Shown here: positions 9,190-17,779 of the stretch, one piece after another | Layout of the letters: the number at the start of each line of letters is the position of its first letter | Position numbering within the stretch: the stretch's first letter is position 1 | Assembly: GCA_023266675.1 (NCBI GenBank) | Contig: JAHFPP010000005.1 | Coordinates: 1 to 39,160 of the forward strand | Direction of reading: 5' to 3' | Source: Candidatus Woesearchaeota archaeon | GTDB lineage: Archaea; Nanobdellota; Nanobdellia; Woesearchaeales; BM511 | Length of the DNA: 39,160 nt | The notes under the pieces: model-generated | What the model was told of the DNA's origin: nothing | Seen by the model: the letters and a program-made list of their open reading frames with translations, nothing else | Database searches by the model: none | Made by a program: the position numbers and the translations under genes

Positions 9190-9212
9190 TCAATGTATCT
9201 TAACTAATATCT

Positions 9213-9896
9213 CTATTTCCCAAATCTTCTTTTTCTGCTGTTAAATTCATCTATACATAAATGAAGGTCTTCTTTTGTAAACTGCGGCCACATTTTATCA
9301 ATAAATATCAACTCTGCATACACTCCTTGCCATGGAAGAAAACCTGAAGTTCTTTTCTCGCCACTAGTTCGTATTATCAAATCAACATCATTTTTAATGT
9401 AAAGATTATCGGAAATAATTTTCTCATCAATATTTTCCAAACTGACTTTTTTTGATATTATTTTCTTAACTGCATTTATTATCTCACTTCGCCCACCATA
9501 TGCCATTGCAAAATTAACAGTCATGTCTTTGTTGTTTTTTGTTTTTGATTCAATCGACGCCATAATTGTTTGTATCTCCTTTGGAAAAAGGGTTTTATCT
9601 CCTGCAAAAGTTATCTTTATTTTATCAATGTACTTTTTATCTTCTGCAAATTCCTTAAATCCTTTTTTGAAAAGCTTCATCAAAAACTCAACTTCAATTT
9701 TTGGTCTGTTAAAATTCTCTGTTGAGAATGTGAAAAGTGTGAGTTCATTAATTTTTAATGCAAGGCATTCTTCAACTATTTCAATGACTTTTTTTGCGCC
9801 TTCTTCATGGCCTTTCCATGGCTGCATGCTTAATTTTTCTGCGTAACGTCTGTTGCCGTCAAGAATTATTCCTATATGTCTTAATTTTTCACTCAT
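9213..9896 (-). CDS. uppS: Cis-prenyltransferase (polyprenyl diphosphate synthase, UppS family)
   Basis: A 227-residue enzyme that adds isopentenyl units in cis to make long polyprenyl diphosphates, the precursors of the lipid glycan carrier. The signature near the N-terminus is GIILDGNRRYA, the archaeal/eukaryotic variant of the bacterial DGNGRWA, with the catalytic Asp. Further motifs are GHEEGAKK, LTLFTFSTENFNRP and the C-terminal DLIIRTSGEKRTSGFLPWQ and Glu in YAELIF. Length is usual. It is convergent with the prenyl synthase, which would supply its allylic primer. On the minus strand GAGTTTTAAATAG lies about 27 nt before the ATG, suggesting a leaderless transcript. Confidence 0.93.
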   Translation of the reverse strand: MSEKLRHIGIILDGNRRYAEKLSMQPWKGHEEGAKKVIEIVEECLALKINELTLFTFSTENFNRPKIEVEFLMKLFKKGFKEFAEDKKYIDKIKITFAGDKTLFPKEIQTIMASIESKTKNNKDMTVNFAMAYGGRSEIINAVKKIISKKVSLENIDEKIISDNLYIKNDVDLIIRTSGEKRTSGFLPWQGVYAELIFIDKMWPQFTKEDLHLCIDEFNSRKRRFGK

Positions 9897-9980
9897 ACAG
9901 GTTATTAAACATATTTCTATTTAAAACTCTTTCCAAATTGATATAACTTATTCAAAAGATAATGCAGAAAAAAATAAAAA

Positions 9981-10301
9981 TCAGTTTGTCAATAAAAGGA
10001 GTATAGCCAAGTCTTCACTCGCTTTAAGCGAATGAGGCGCATTTTTTGGCATGAATATGAAGACTCCTTCTTTCATATCGATTTCTTTGTCAAAGAGTGT
10101 AAAAGTTCCTTCTCCTTTTAAAACCTGCACAACACCATTCCTTGCTGATGTATGGGTGTCTATATCTGTTCCTTTTGATAGACACATCAACGTGTAATTG
10201 TAGCTGTCAGATTTTGCAAGGACGGTGCTAAATACGCCTTCCTTTGGAAACTTCATCAATTCGTTTAAATCTTTAAAAAATCCGTGGTCTTTGTCAATCA
10301 T
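9981..10301 (-). CDS. Small cupin-domain protein
   Basis: A 106-residue single-domain cupin. Motif 1 is recognisable as HTSARNGVVQVLKGEGTF and motif 2 as PKNAPHSL; the conserved histidines could hold a metal ion. Small cupins of this type act as sugar-isomerase-like enzymes, dioxygenases or ligand sensors, and the sequence does not separate these. A ribosome site AGGTGAG precedes the ATG, and a TATA-like GATATATTAAAC lies at about 10333-10344 on the minus strand. It is a single-gene unit between uppS and the divergent tatD. Confidence 0.8.
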   Translation of the reverse strand: MIDKDHGFFKDLNELMKFPKEGVFSTVLAKSDSYNYTLMCLSKGTDIDTHTSARNGVVQVLKGEGTFTLFDKEIDMKEGVFIFMPKNAPHSLKASEDLAILLLLTN

Positions 10302-10458
10302 TCTAAACTCACCTTCTTATTTGTTTTATCGTTTAATATATCTTATGCTCTTGAATCAATCGGTTGTATTTAAATTATGTCTTTACTTTGGAACAACTTA
10401 TTTATTCTCTTATTTCAAAACAAAAAGAAATAAATAGTGCACATAGATTACATGGTTC

Positions 10459-11238
10459 ATGATAGTTGACGTACATGCGCATCTTGACCATCCAGACATT
10501 GAAAAGAGGATTGATGAAGTAATTCTAAACGCAAAAAATGCAGGAGTCAAGCTTATTGTAACAAATGGGATAAATCATGCAACAAACGTAAAATCACTTC
10601 TGCTTTCAAAAAAATATGATATAATCAAGTGTGCACTAGGCTTTTACCCTCAGGATGCTTTAAAAAAAGAAGTCGGAAGCGGCGAATACCCGCTGGCGCT
10701 TGCTGAAGAGCATATTGACGACGAGATAAACTTCATTGAAAAACACAAAAACGACATAATCGCAATAGGCGAAGTCGGTCTTGACTATCAGAACGGGCAT
10801 GACAAGGAAACCCAGAAAGATGCATTTCTAAAAATAATCAATCTAGCTAAAACGCTTGACAAGCCTTTGATTATCCACTCAAGAAAGGCAGAGGAAGATG
10901 TTATCACCATGCTTGAAGAAAATCATGCAAAAAAAGTTGTTTTGCACTGTTTTTGCGGAAAAAAATCACTTGTAGCCCGCGCGTCAAAAAACGGGTGGAG
11001 CTTTTCAGTCCCAACAAACATTGTTAGAGCAGAAAATTTTCAGCTGCTTGTAAAAGAAGTTCCGCTATCCCAACTATTGACTGAGACTGATGCGCCTTAC
11101 CTTTCTCCGTTTAAGGAAAAGAAAAATGAGCCGGCATTCATTGTTGAGACTATAAAGAAGATTGCAGAGATAAAACAGATGGAAACAGAGGAAGTTGAGA
11201 ACATACTGTATATGAACTTTCAAAGATTATTTTTATAA
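10459..11238 (+). CDS. tatD: TatD-family metal-dependent hydrolase (DNase)
   Basis: A 259-residue TIM-barrel hydrolase. Metal ligands are visible in order: HAH at residues 6-8, GEVGLDY (about 108-114) with the bridging Glu, HSR (about 140), HCFCG (about 163) and ETDAPYLSP (about 209-217) with the catalytic Asp. TatD enzymes are 3'-5' exonucleases or deoxyribonucleases involved in DNA repair or turnover. Length is normal. The name came from the bacterial tat operon, but this protein is not part of the export machine, so the nearby tatA is not evidence of linkage. A TATA-like AAATAAATAG lies about 28 nt before the start. Confidence 0.93.
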   Translation: MIVDVHAHLDHPDIEKRIDEVILNAKNAGVKLIVTNGINHATNVKSLLLSKKYDIIKCALGFYPQDALKKEVGSGEYPLALAEEHIDDEINFIEKHKNDIIAIGEVGLDYQNGHDKETQKDAFLKIINLAKTLDKPLIIHSRKAEEDVITMLEENHAKKVVLHCFCGKKSLVARASKNGWSFSVPTNIVRAENFQLLVKEVPLSQLLTETDAPYLSPFKEKKNEPAFIVETIKKIAEIKQMETEEVENILYMNFQRLFL

Positions 11239-11241
11239 AAA

Positions 11242-12222
11242 TTATAGAAAGTGACCTTTTAACATTATCAATGCCTGGTTGGTATCTTTGTATTGTGCGC
11301 TATTAGGTTGTAGATTTGGCAAAACATATCTTTCTCCAAAATCAACCAATACTCTTGCAACATCTCTTGTTTTTCCTCTTACTAAATGCACTGAAACTGG
11401 CTTTTGACCATCTACAAATATTTTAACATCTCCACCATTTGATTCCCTGATCCCTCCATAGTTCATATGGATATTATCAGTTTTTAATATTTCATCACCT
11501 TTAACAATTGCCTCAATCCTTCTATAATCCAGAAATCGGTTTCCATCTGATGGTTTTTTTAATCCGATGGAATCAGCATAATCTTCAAGCATATCCCTGT
11601 TTTCTTTTCTTACTTCATCAAATGCATATGATCTTCTTGTGTCTTTGCTTGTATTATAGACGATAACTCTTGCATTCTTCACCAACTCATCTAATTTTGT
11701 AGGGCGGTCTTCTGCTTTAACATCACTTAACCTTGGAAGAACTTTTTCCAATAGGTAGGGTGTGATAGTAATATTGTTAGGTGTTGACTCGCCAGGAAAC
11801 ATCTTCTTTTCATAACTGATTAATTCATCAATTTTCGAGAGAGCAAACATCGTTGTAGGAAGATCAAGCGGAGAAGTGACTGCAGCGATATTATCAAGGC
11901 TTTTTGAAGCATCATATTGTGTTTGATTATCCCAAAATATTATTCCCATCTTTAGCGCAAATCTTACTGCAAAATCAGAAGACTCACTTCGGTAATTATG
12001 TGCATCTTCACTTACTTTAAATTCAAAATCTTTAGGAATCTTCTTTCCTTCTGTCATTCTTCTTGCTTTTTCTATAATTCCTTCTTTAGTGTAGGGAGGG
12101 TCAAGTAATTCTAAACAGACATCAAAATTACCGAGAAGTGATTGGGAAAGAAAAGCTCTCTTTGTATTAGCTTCCAAAGAACTGTTCGTACTGCTTGTTA
12201 TTTCATTCACCAATCTAAACAC
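11242..12222 (-). CDS. Hypothetical protein, 326 aa
   Basis: An intact soluble protein of unrecognised family. It starts at GTG by the longest frame; an in-frame GTG four codons later is an alternative, and no ATG is in frame nearby. The N-terminal half is helical, and the C-terminal 120 residues look alpha/beta with Gly/Asn-rich turns (MNYGGIRESNGGDVKIF). A palindromic TATA-like GTTTAAATATTAAAC at about 12262-12276 lies upstream on the minus strand. It stands alone, tail to tail with tatD with 3 nt between stops. No catalytic motif is evident. Confidence 0.65.
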   Translation of the reverse strand: MFRLVNEITSSTNSSLEANTKRAFLSQSLLGNFDVCLELLDPPYTKEGIIEKARRMTEGKKIPKDFEFKVSEDAHNYRSESSDFAVRFALKMGIIFWDNQTQYDASKSLDNIAAVTSPLDLPTTMFALSKIDELISYEKKMFPGESTPNNITITPYLLEKVLPRLSDVKAEDRPTKLDELVKNARVIVYNTSKDTRRSYAFDEVRKENRDMLEDYADSIGLKKPSDGNRFLDYRRIEAIVKGDEILKTDNIHMNYGGIRESNGGDVKIFVDGQKPVSVHLVRGKTRDVARVLVDFGERYVLPNLQPNSAQYKDTNQALIMLKGHFL

Positions 12223-12329
12223 TCATGTTATAATTTTTGTTTTCTTTGGAAAACCTTGGTTTAATATTTAAACATTTCTATTTAGTACTTTTAAGTGGTC
12301 TTATATTTTTATGCAATATCCTTTTCGGT

Positions 12330-12502
12330 GTTATTGAAAAGTTAATCGTCTGCGCCATTAATAGCAATTATTTGGATACAAATCCACAACAATAAAATTG
12401 TTGGGAGCCAAAAACTTTGTTTTTGAGCTAATGGCGTTGCCAGACGGAATCGAACGAAGCGGTTTTGCGTAGTGAGATGAAGTAGAGTAACTTTTCAATA
12501 AC
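12330..12502. repeat. 173-bp palindromic element: MITE-like or structured RNA
   Basis: The gap of 327 nt between two genes holds a nested inverted structure. The ends are a perfect 15-bp inverted repeat, GTTATTGAAAAGTTA at 12330-12344 and its complement at 12488-12502. Inside, CGTCTGCGCCATTA (12347-12360) pairs with TAATGGCG (12429-12436) and CAGACG (12441-12446) around a 4-nt bulge. Three more hairpins occupy the middle: GGAT/ATCC, CAACAAT/ATTGTTG and CAAAAAC/GTTTTTG. ATCCTTTT occurs at 12318-12325 and again at 12503-12510, touching the right end, as a target duplication might. It fits either a small mobile element with terminal inverted repeats or a branched RNA. No ORF is seen. Confidence 0.75.
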
Positions 12503-12549
12503 ATCCTTTTTTCAAAAACTTTATTAACATCCGGATTAATTCAATCATC

Positions 12550-13221
12550 ATGAAAACAATAGTGATTAAGCTTGGCGGCTCAATTGTTGCGCCAGATGAT
12601 GTTGATTCCAAACTCCTGACCGAATTCAAATCAATAATCGAGTCATATGTAAAAAAAGGATATCACTTTGCAATAATTGTCGGAGGCGGAAAAGTCTGCA
12701 GAAACTACCAGAATGCTGCAAGTAAAATCATCGGAACCAATCCAAAAACCCTTGATTGGCTTGGTATTGAAGTTACAAAGCTAAATGCGTACTTTGTAAA
12801 AACAATATTTGGGGAACTTGCAGACAAAAAAATAGTCACTGATTATTCCAAAAAAATATCCACAAAAAAACCGATTCTGATAGGTGCAGGCTACAAGCCT
12901 GACTGGAGCACATCATACGACGCTATAATGCTTTCAAAAAAACTTGGTGGAAATGAATTAATAGTTCTTTCAAACATAAGCCATGTGTATGACAAAGACC
13001 CAAAAAAATTTAAGGATGCAAAACCATATGACAACCTTTCCTGGGATATGATGCTAAAAATATGCTCTGGACCCTGGACGCCAGGTCTTAACGCTCCGCT
13101 TGACCCAATGGCAGCGTCTCTTGGTGCAAAATACAAAACAAAGGTTGTATTCTTGGATGGATTTGAAAATCTGAAAAATTATCTTGATAAAAAGAGTTTT
13201 GTTGGAACAGTTATAAACTAA
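12550..13221 (+). CDS. pyrH: Uridylate kinase (archaeal UMP kinase)
   Basis: A 223-residue amino-acid-kinase-fold enzyme that converts UMP to UDP with ATP, needed for all pyrimidine nucleotides. Visible motifs are KLGGSIV (phosphate binding, residues 7-13), GGGKVCR, LDWLGIE and LNA, which are typical of UMP kinases, and the C-terminal region with WTPGLNAPLDPMAAS where the archaeal family has PGxxAPxDPxA. Isopentenyl phosphate kinase shares the fold, but these blocks favour UMP kinase. Length is typical of archaeal PyrH. It directly follows the palindromic element, and a T-rich ACTTTATTAAC about 30 nt before the start could be its TATA box. Confidence 0.88.
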   Translation: MKTIVIKLGGSIVAPDDVDSKLLTEFKSIIESYVKKGYHFAIIVGGGKVCRNYQNAASKIIGTNPKTLDWLGIEVTKLNAYFVKTIFGELADKKIVTDYSKKISTKKPILIGAGYKPDWSTSYDAIMLSKKLGGNELIVLSNISHVYDKDPKKFKDAKPYDNLSWDMMLKICSGPWTPGLNAPLDPMAASLGAKYKTKVVFLDGFENLKNYLDKKSFVGTVIN

Positions 13222-13296
13222 CTAAGCATCTTTTATATTGACTACTATTCTCTTAACTTACAAAATTATTTAAACCCTTGAACTTAAGACACTTAT

Positions 13297-14574
13297 ATGA
13301 AAAGAGGTTTGGATAAAAAAGGATTGAATCAGATAGACTGGGTGATATCACTCGCCATTTTCCTGCTTTATATTGCATGGTTTTTTATCTTCCTAAAACC
13401 GCAGATACAAATTTCCTCATATCTCTCACCGCTGGGGTATGACGTAAAAGAGAGCTTTAAAAACGATTTTTATTACTCGATTGACAAATACCCAATTTTT
13501 TTTGCTTCCTCAAAGATTCAGAACGATACTCCTATATTTTTTGACTTCAACAACAAAACAGGAAAGAACTTTGACATAAGTGGCGGCAAAGACTATTTTC
13601 TCTATAAAAACCGCATGCTGGCACTTCAAAACTTTAACAACGATACAACATATCTCTGGGTAGTCGAGTCAGATAAGACGTATACACACACAAATAAAAA
13701 ACTTGACTTAATAAAATTCAATGACACAATTACAACATCAAAAGGACTTCTTGCAAGATTCAATAATTCTTTGCTAAATCACTTAAGTTACAACAACAAT
13801 AATATCGCAGATATAGAGTTTGGGATAAACTCCTATGGATTTACGCCGCAAACATCAAACTTTACTGAGTACATCATTCTTTCAGAATACAAAGCTAAAA
13901 CCCAACCTATAACACTTTTTACACGAGTCATTGCAAAAAACTCACTGATATGGTTTAGCGCTGAAAAAAATGATGTTGATGCAGCAAATAACCTCTTAAT
14001 GAAATACTCAGTTTATGGTGTCACAAATTATTTCTCAGACAATTCCCATTACGGAAACATCTCATCGTGTGAGTCATATCAGAATGATTTTCTGAAAGTT
14101 TATAACCAGAGATTTTCTATGTCATTTATCCTTCCTCAAAACACTTCAATATCATTCTGCAAGAATTCAACAGTCACGCGCTTAAATATCACGATGCGAA
14201 TTAACACCCAAAAAGATTTCTTTCTGATACTAGACACACCATTGTTTAAAGAGGAGAACTTTACGGACTATTCAATCTATTCAGGAGTCAAGCAAAACAT
14301 CGCAGGATTGGATTACTCTATCTTGTCAAACGAAACATATACAACCTACAAAACCAAAAAAACAGAGTGGGGTGTTTCCAATGATAATAATTTTCAAATT
14401 ATAGTGTGGAATTCAAGTCTTAATAATCTTTTGATGCGGGAGAATAACACTGTTTTTATTTTAGGGGATGCTCCATTGACAACTAGGGATGTTTACTCAA
14501 CTGAGTACCGTGATTTTATATTAAATGAAAACGGTGAAACGTCAGAGGTAACGGTGAGTGTAAAAACATGGTAG
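13297..14574 (+). CDS. Pilin-like single-pass membrane protein with large exterior domain
   Basis: A 425-residue protein with a short basic N-terminus ending KKG, then LNQID and a long hydrophobic helix (VISLAIFLLYIAWFFIFL). Glycine followed by an acidic residue at +5 is the pattern of class III (type IV pilin-like) signals cut by a prepilin peptidase, so this could be a minor pilin or pseudopilin. The remaining 385 residues are rich in Asn, Thr, Tyr and NxT/S sequons, as expected for an exported, perhaps glycosylated beta domain. ATTATTTAAACCC at 13265-13277 looks like its TATA box. It heads an operon; the next gene starts 7 nt before its end. Confidence 0.75.
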   Translation: MKRGLDKKGLNQIDWVISLAIFLLYIAWFFIFLKPQIQISSYLSPLGYDVKESFKNDFYYSIDKYPIFFASSKIQNDTPIFFDFNNKTGKNFDISGGKDYFLYKNRMLALQNFNNDTTYLWVVESDKTYTHTNKKLDLIKFNDTITTSKGLLARFNNSLLNHLSYNNNNIADIEFGINSYGFTPQTSNFTEYIILSEYKAKTQPITLFTRVIAKNSLIWFSAEKNDVDAANNLLMKYSVYGVTNYFSDNSHYGNISSCESYQNDFLKVYNQRFSMSFILPQNTSISFCKNSTVTRLNITMRINTQKDFFLILDTPLFKEENFTDYSIYSGVKQNIAGLDYSILSNETYTTYKTKKTEWGVSNDNNFQIIVWNSSLNNLLMRENNTVFILGDAPLTTRDVYSTEYRDFILNENGETSEVTVSVKTW

Positions 14575-14975
14575 CACTAAAACTAAAAAAACATGTGTTT
14601 GGAAAAAAAGCGTACTTAAAGACTCTTGAGGCGTTTTTGGCTTTGATAATCACTTTTGCATTTGTATTATATCTTATCCCAACTCCTGAAAATGATGTAA
14701 CCCAAGACACTTCAACTCTTCTCTCTTCCATGATTAAACGTGAAACTTTTCGTGTATACGCGGCAAATCTTACAACATGTATCTACAAAGGAGAAAACAC
14801 TTCCATAAATGTCCTATTAGATACTGAATTAAAAACCTATATCAACTATTCTATCTGCTTACAAGGAGACATCCCTTCTCTTCCACGAAAAAAAGTAAAT
14901 GTTGAATCTGTGTATATAACAGGGAATCTTACTGACCGAAATGACAGGATAATAAAACTGTATTATTGGGAATAG
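14568..14975 (+). CDS. Small pilin-like membrane protein
   Basis: A 135-residue protein overlapping the upstream gene by 7 nt. It has a basic N-terminus (GKKAYLKTLE) followed by a hydrophobic helix (AFLALIITFAFVLYLIP), then a small exterior domain with NxT/S sequons and two cysteines that may pair. The KTLEAFLAL pattern, with Glu entering the helix, is what type IV pilin-like proteins show, though a clear cleavage glycine is missing. Together with its neighbour it probably forms part of a surface or pilus assembly. No prepilin peptidase or assembly ATPase is present here, so the assignment is by signal and context only. Confidence 0.7.
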   Translation: MVALKLKKHVFGKKAYLKTLEAFLALIITFAFVLYLIPTPENDVTQDTSTLLSSMIKRETFRVYAANLTTCIYKGENTSINVLLDTELKTYINYSICLQGDIPSLPRKKVNVESVYITGNLTDRNDRIIKLYYWE

Positions 14976-15032
14976 CTTTTGGGAAAGTTATTTAAAGACA
15001 AAACATCTAGATATAATAAAAGAGGTGTAGAT

Positions 15033-15263
15033 TTGAAAATAACAATAGATACAAAACTAGATTCTACTGATGATATAAGAAAAGCTATCTCATTTTTACA
15101 GGAATTTTTAGATGATTCCGTACCAACTTCAATTTCTAATCAAACATTCAAAAAAAGGTCAACTCCTGATGACTCAACTCTTGATTTAGCTGATGCGATA
15201 AGCGAAAAAAAGCAGAGCGGCTCCAAAAAAACTGATTCAAAGCCAAAAGATGGCGATCTTTAA
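15033..15263 (+). CDS. Small hypothetical protein, TTG start
   Basis: A 76-residue soluble protein of unknown function. The frame can extend upstream to 14979, but I place the start at TTG 15033 because GAGGTG at 15022-15027 lies at ideal distance. The first 45 residues look folded (LKITIDTKLDSTDDIRKA) and the rest is a Lys/Ser/Asp tail. It sits between the pilin-like pair and a polytopic membrane protein, all on one strand with short gaps, so it is probably co-transcribed. Confidence 0.6.
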   Translation: MKITIDTKLDSTDDIRKAISFLQEFLDDSVPTSISNQTFKKRSTPDDSTLDLADAISEKKQSGSKKTDSKPKDGDL

Positions 15264-15277
15264 CTAACGGTGTACTG

Positions 15278-15847
15278 ATGGTGCGACAAATAAAAAAACA
15301 AAATTTAAAGCAGCCAGAAACTCCTGCAGGAAATAGAATCGATGAAATTCGAGCGGAGCTTGAGCAGGAAGAAATGGACTTGACTGAAATACGCGAACTT
15401 GTTGCAAAAATGAAAGAGAAAATAATCGATAAAGAACCAAATTATTTTTCAAAAAAAGACATACTAAAAATCGCTTTTGGGTCGCTTGCTGTCGGGTTTG
15501 CATTCATTTTCTCAAGCGCTTTGATAAAAACAGCTTTGAATCTTGATGTCTTTCACATTGAACTTATAATAATCTCAACACTTGTTTTGCTTATACTCCA
15601 AATCTATTTTGTATGGTTTAACCTTGTAAAAGACAAGACTAAGCGAAAATTCGGGGAGTTTTTAACTAAACGCCTTACAACACTCTATATAGTGGCAATA
15701 TTGTCCTCATTTTTTCTCATATACATCTTCAACATAGATTCTCAGCTTCTGACATTTCTTGACGTCATGAAGCTTGTAGTTATGATGTCAATGCCATGCT
15801 CACTTGGCGCAGCAATTCCAAGCCTTATTGGCTCAAATGAGATTTGA
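15278..15847 (+). CDS. DUF2391-like integral membrane protein
   Basis: A 189-residue protein with a soluble charged, coiled-coil-like N-terminus (about 20-50) followed by four hydrophobic segments, starting at about 66, 90, 131 and 160. The layout and the sequence FGSLAVGFAFIFSSALIKTA resemble DUF2391 membrane proteins; this family call is from memory and tentative. The function of the family is unknown. It is the last gene of the 13297-15847 operon, 14 nt after the previous stop, with GGTG before the ATG. Confidence 0.7.
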   Translation: MVRQIKKQNLKQPETPAGNRIDEIRAELEQEEMDLTEIRELVAKMKEKIIDKEPNYFSKKDILKIAFGSLAVGFAFIFSSALIKTALNLDVFHIELIIISTLVLLILQIYFVWFNLVKDKTKRKFGEFLTKRLTTLYIVAILSSFFLIYIFNIDSQLLTFLDVMKLVVMMSMPCSLGAAIPSLIGSNEI

Positions 15848-15987
15848 CATCTTTTACATCTCGGCTAGAAGATGATTTGCAGATTAAATATCACTGAACT
15901 ATTCTGCAAAATTTCGCGGTATGTTGTGCAGCAAAACAAATCGGTTAATGGCTGTTAGTCTTTCAAACACTAATCGACTATTTTTTC
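15848..15987. terminator. Convergent intergenic region with several inverted repeats
   Basis: The 140 nt between two convergent stops hold three inverted pairs: CATCTT (15848-15853) with AAGATG (15869-15874), TTTGCAGA (15876-15883) with TCTGCAAA (15903-15910), and TTAGT/ACTAA around 15956-15973 followed by a T-run on the plus strand. Bidirectional termination is the simplest reading. A small structured RNA cannot be excluded. Confidence 0.4.
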
Positions 15988-16545
15988 TCAGTAATGATAT
16001 TTACTCAGATAAAAAGTTATATCACCTGGGCTGTAATTGAATCCAAGTCTATTAATTCTATCTGCAACCGCGCCTCTGCTGGATAAGTGTTTTTCTATAT
16101 CTAAAATTTCAACAGCCCATGAACCATTCCAATTCTCTACATCTGGTTTGATAGTTGCACCATAAATCAGATAACTTCCCTTATCACTCCAACCTTTTAT
16201 CTCATGAAAAAGAAAATATAAAGAATTACTGTCCGCTAAATATCCTACTATTTTTGGGTGAGATTTAAATGGGAGGTAGTATTCTCCTGACGGAAATTTG
16301 TATGCTAAAGTAAATGGCAACGGTATGCGTCCATTATTCATCATGACTTCTAACGGATTTTCTGCTTTATACCTCTCTTTATATTCGCGAGCAGTACGCT
16401 CAAAATCCTTTGAATTGATTCCCATTTCCGTTAGGTGCATATCATTGGTGTCTGTATGTTGAATTGGCTTTCTATCGTGAGTTTCGACCACTACTCTTTC
16501 AATGGATAATTCTCTTCCAAATATTATGCTGAAATTATCTGACAT
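15988..16545 (-). CDS. Hypothetical protein, 185 aa
   Basis: A soluble protein I do not recognise. It has no signal peptide or membrane helix. The C-terminal half is rich in aromatic residues and beta-like segments (GEYYLPFKSHP, SLYFLFHEIKGW, SYLIYGATIKPD). The start ATG is well placed behind GGTGGAGAA on the minus strand. It is divergent from the double Lrp/AsnC regulator with 124 nt between the starts, a layout in which the regulator may control it; that link is inference. Confidence 0.65.
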   Translation of the reverse strand: MSDNFSIIFGRELSIERVVVETHDRKPIQHTDTNDMHLTEMGINSKDFERTAREYKERYKAENPLEVMMNNGRIPLPFTLAYKFPSGEYYLPFKSHPKIVGYLADSNSLYFLFHEIKGWSDKGSYLIYGATIKPDVENWNGSWAVEILDIEKHLSSRGAVADRINRLGFNYSPGDITFYLSKYHY

Positions 16546-16640
16546 TTTATTGTTTTCTCCACCTGCATATTTTGTTACTACTGGAATGATATACTTATTA
16601 ATAAATATTATGCTATATTTTTTCTATAAAAACACAATAT

Positions 16641-16650
16641 TTATAAATAA
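16641..16650 (+). promoter_or_regulatory. TATA box for the Lrp/AsnC regulator
   Basis: TTATAAATAA is centred about 25 nt before the ATG at 16670, which itself has no ribosome site. A transcript starting at or next to the ATG (leaderless) is predicted. Confidence 0.6.
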
Positions 16651-16669
16651 ATGTAGTATAATAGAAACT

Positions 16670-17626
16670 ATGATAAAATTAAGTCAGAAAGACAGAAAAA
16701 TACTTGCAATATTAAGCATAAATGCAAGGGCAACTTATTCGCAGATAGGAGTTAAAACAAGGATGCATAAAGATACAGTCGCCTATAGAATAAAACAGCT
16801 TGAGAAAAATAGTATAATATATGGTTATACTGCTTTTTTTGATTATTCCCTGCTTGGATATCGTGTTTATAAAATATATATTAAATTTAAAGGCTTGAAA
16901 CATGAAGATCATGAACAAATCATAGATTACCTAAAAAAACAGAAAAATGTCGGCTGGTTAGCAGAAGGAAACGGAAGCTGGGATATGATTATAGGTGTTA
17001 ATGAATATAATGTTCAAGATTTTTATACTCTTAAATTAGCTTTTGAGAGCAAGTTTAGCTATAACATCGCAGAGATTTCAACATCTACGCAGATTCAGGC
17101 TTATTTTTATCCTAGAACATATATTTATCCTTCACATAGGGAAGAAGTAATCCTCTACTCAAATAGAAAAAATATAGTTATAGACAAAAAAGATAAAGAT
17201 ATACTTACTGAACTTGCTGTTAATTCAAGAAATTCCATAATAAATATAGCAGACAAAACCAAATTAAGTGTCAGAACTGTCGGATACAGAATAAATCAAC
17301 TTGAGAAAAGAAAAGTAATCCTGCAATGCCGCGCTTCTATCAACCTAGAGAAAATAAATCATATTTTCATCAAAGCATTTATCAAACTGCATGATATTAC
17401 CACGGAAACAAGAAGAAAAATCCTTTTATTTTTTCGGCAAAACAATAATGTTGTCCATAATGTCGAGTCTTTGGGAGAGTGGGAGTTAGAACCTGAGTTT
17501 GAAATAGAGAATATAAGTGAATTCCACCGCATATTAAATGAGTTTAGAGTGCGTTTTTCATCCAATATCATCAGGATAGATTCTATGATAATTAACAAAG
17601 AACACAAATACAGGTATGTTCCATAA
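16670..17626 (+). CDS. Double Lrp/AsnC-type transcriptional regulator
   Basis: A 318-residue protein made of two Lrp/AsnC units in tandem. The first winged-helix DNA-binding domain is at about 1-55 (DRKILAILSINARATYSQIG, then VAYRIKQLE) and the second at about 172-218 (DKDILTELAVNSRNSIINIA, then VGYRINQLE). Each is followed by an alpha/beta region like the effector-binding RAM domain, although the usual Gly-rich ligand motif is weak. A fused pair could bind DNA as a pseudo-dimer. I start at ATG 16670 because a TATA box sits just upstream and the extended frame to 16502 runs through the promoter. AhbA/AhbB heme enzymes share the fold but lack such clean helix-turn-helices. Confidence 0.87.
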   Translation: MIKLSQKDRKILAILSINARATYSQIGVKTRMHKDTVAYRIKQLEKNSIIYGYTAFFDYSLLGYRVYKIYIKFKGLKHEDHEQIIDYLKKQKNVGWLAEGNGSWDMIIGVNEYNVQDFYTLKLAFESKFSYNIAEISTSTQIQAYFYPRTYIYPSHREEVILYSNRKNIVIDKKDKDILTELAVNSRNSIINIADKTKLSVRTVGYRINQLEKRKVILQCRASINLEKINHIFIKAFIKLHDITTETRRKILLFFRQNNNVVHNVESLGEWELEPEFEIENISEFHRILNEFRVRFSSNIIRIDSMIINKEHKYRYVP

Positions 17627-17779
17627 TTAAAACATCTTAAAATTAACAGTTTTTTAACTGGCTTTTGCATCAGTAATTCGTTGGTTTACCATATTATCAT
17701 TTGTCACGAGGATTGAAATTAACCATCTGTTAAACTCCTAACACAAACTTTTAAAAACAGATTTTGAATTCTATCAGTA

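Noticed and set aside
10459-11238. TatD as part of a Tat export locus with tatA
   Set aside because: TatD is a metal-dependent nuclease unrelated to Tat export, and the genes are 3.4 kb apart.
12330-12502. tRNA or RNase P RNA in the palindromic element
   Set aside because: Arm lengths do not fit a tRNA, and the conserved P RNA core sequences are not seen.
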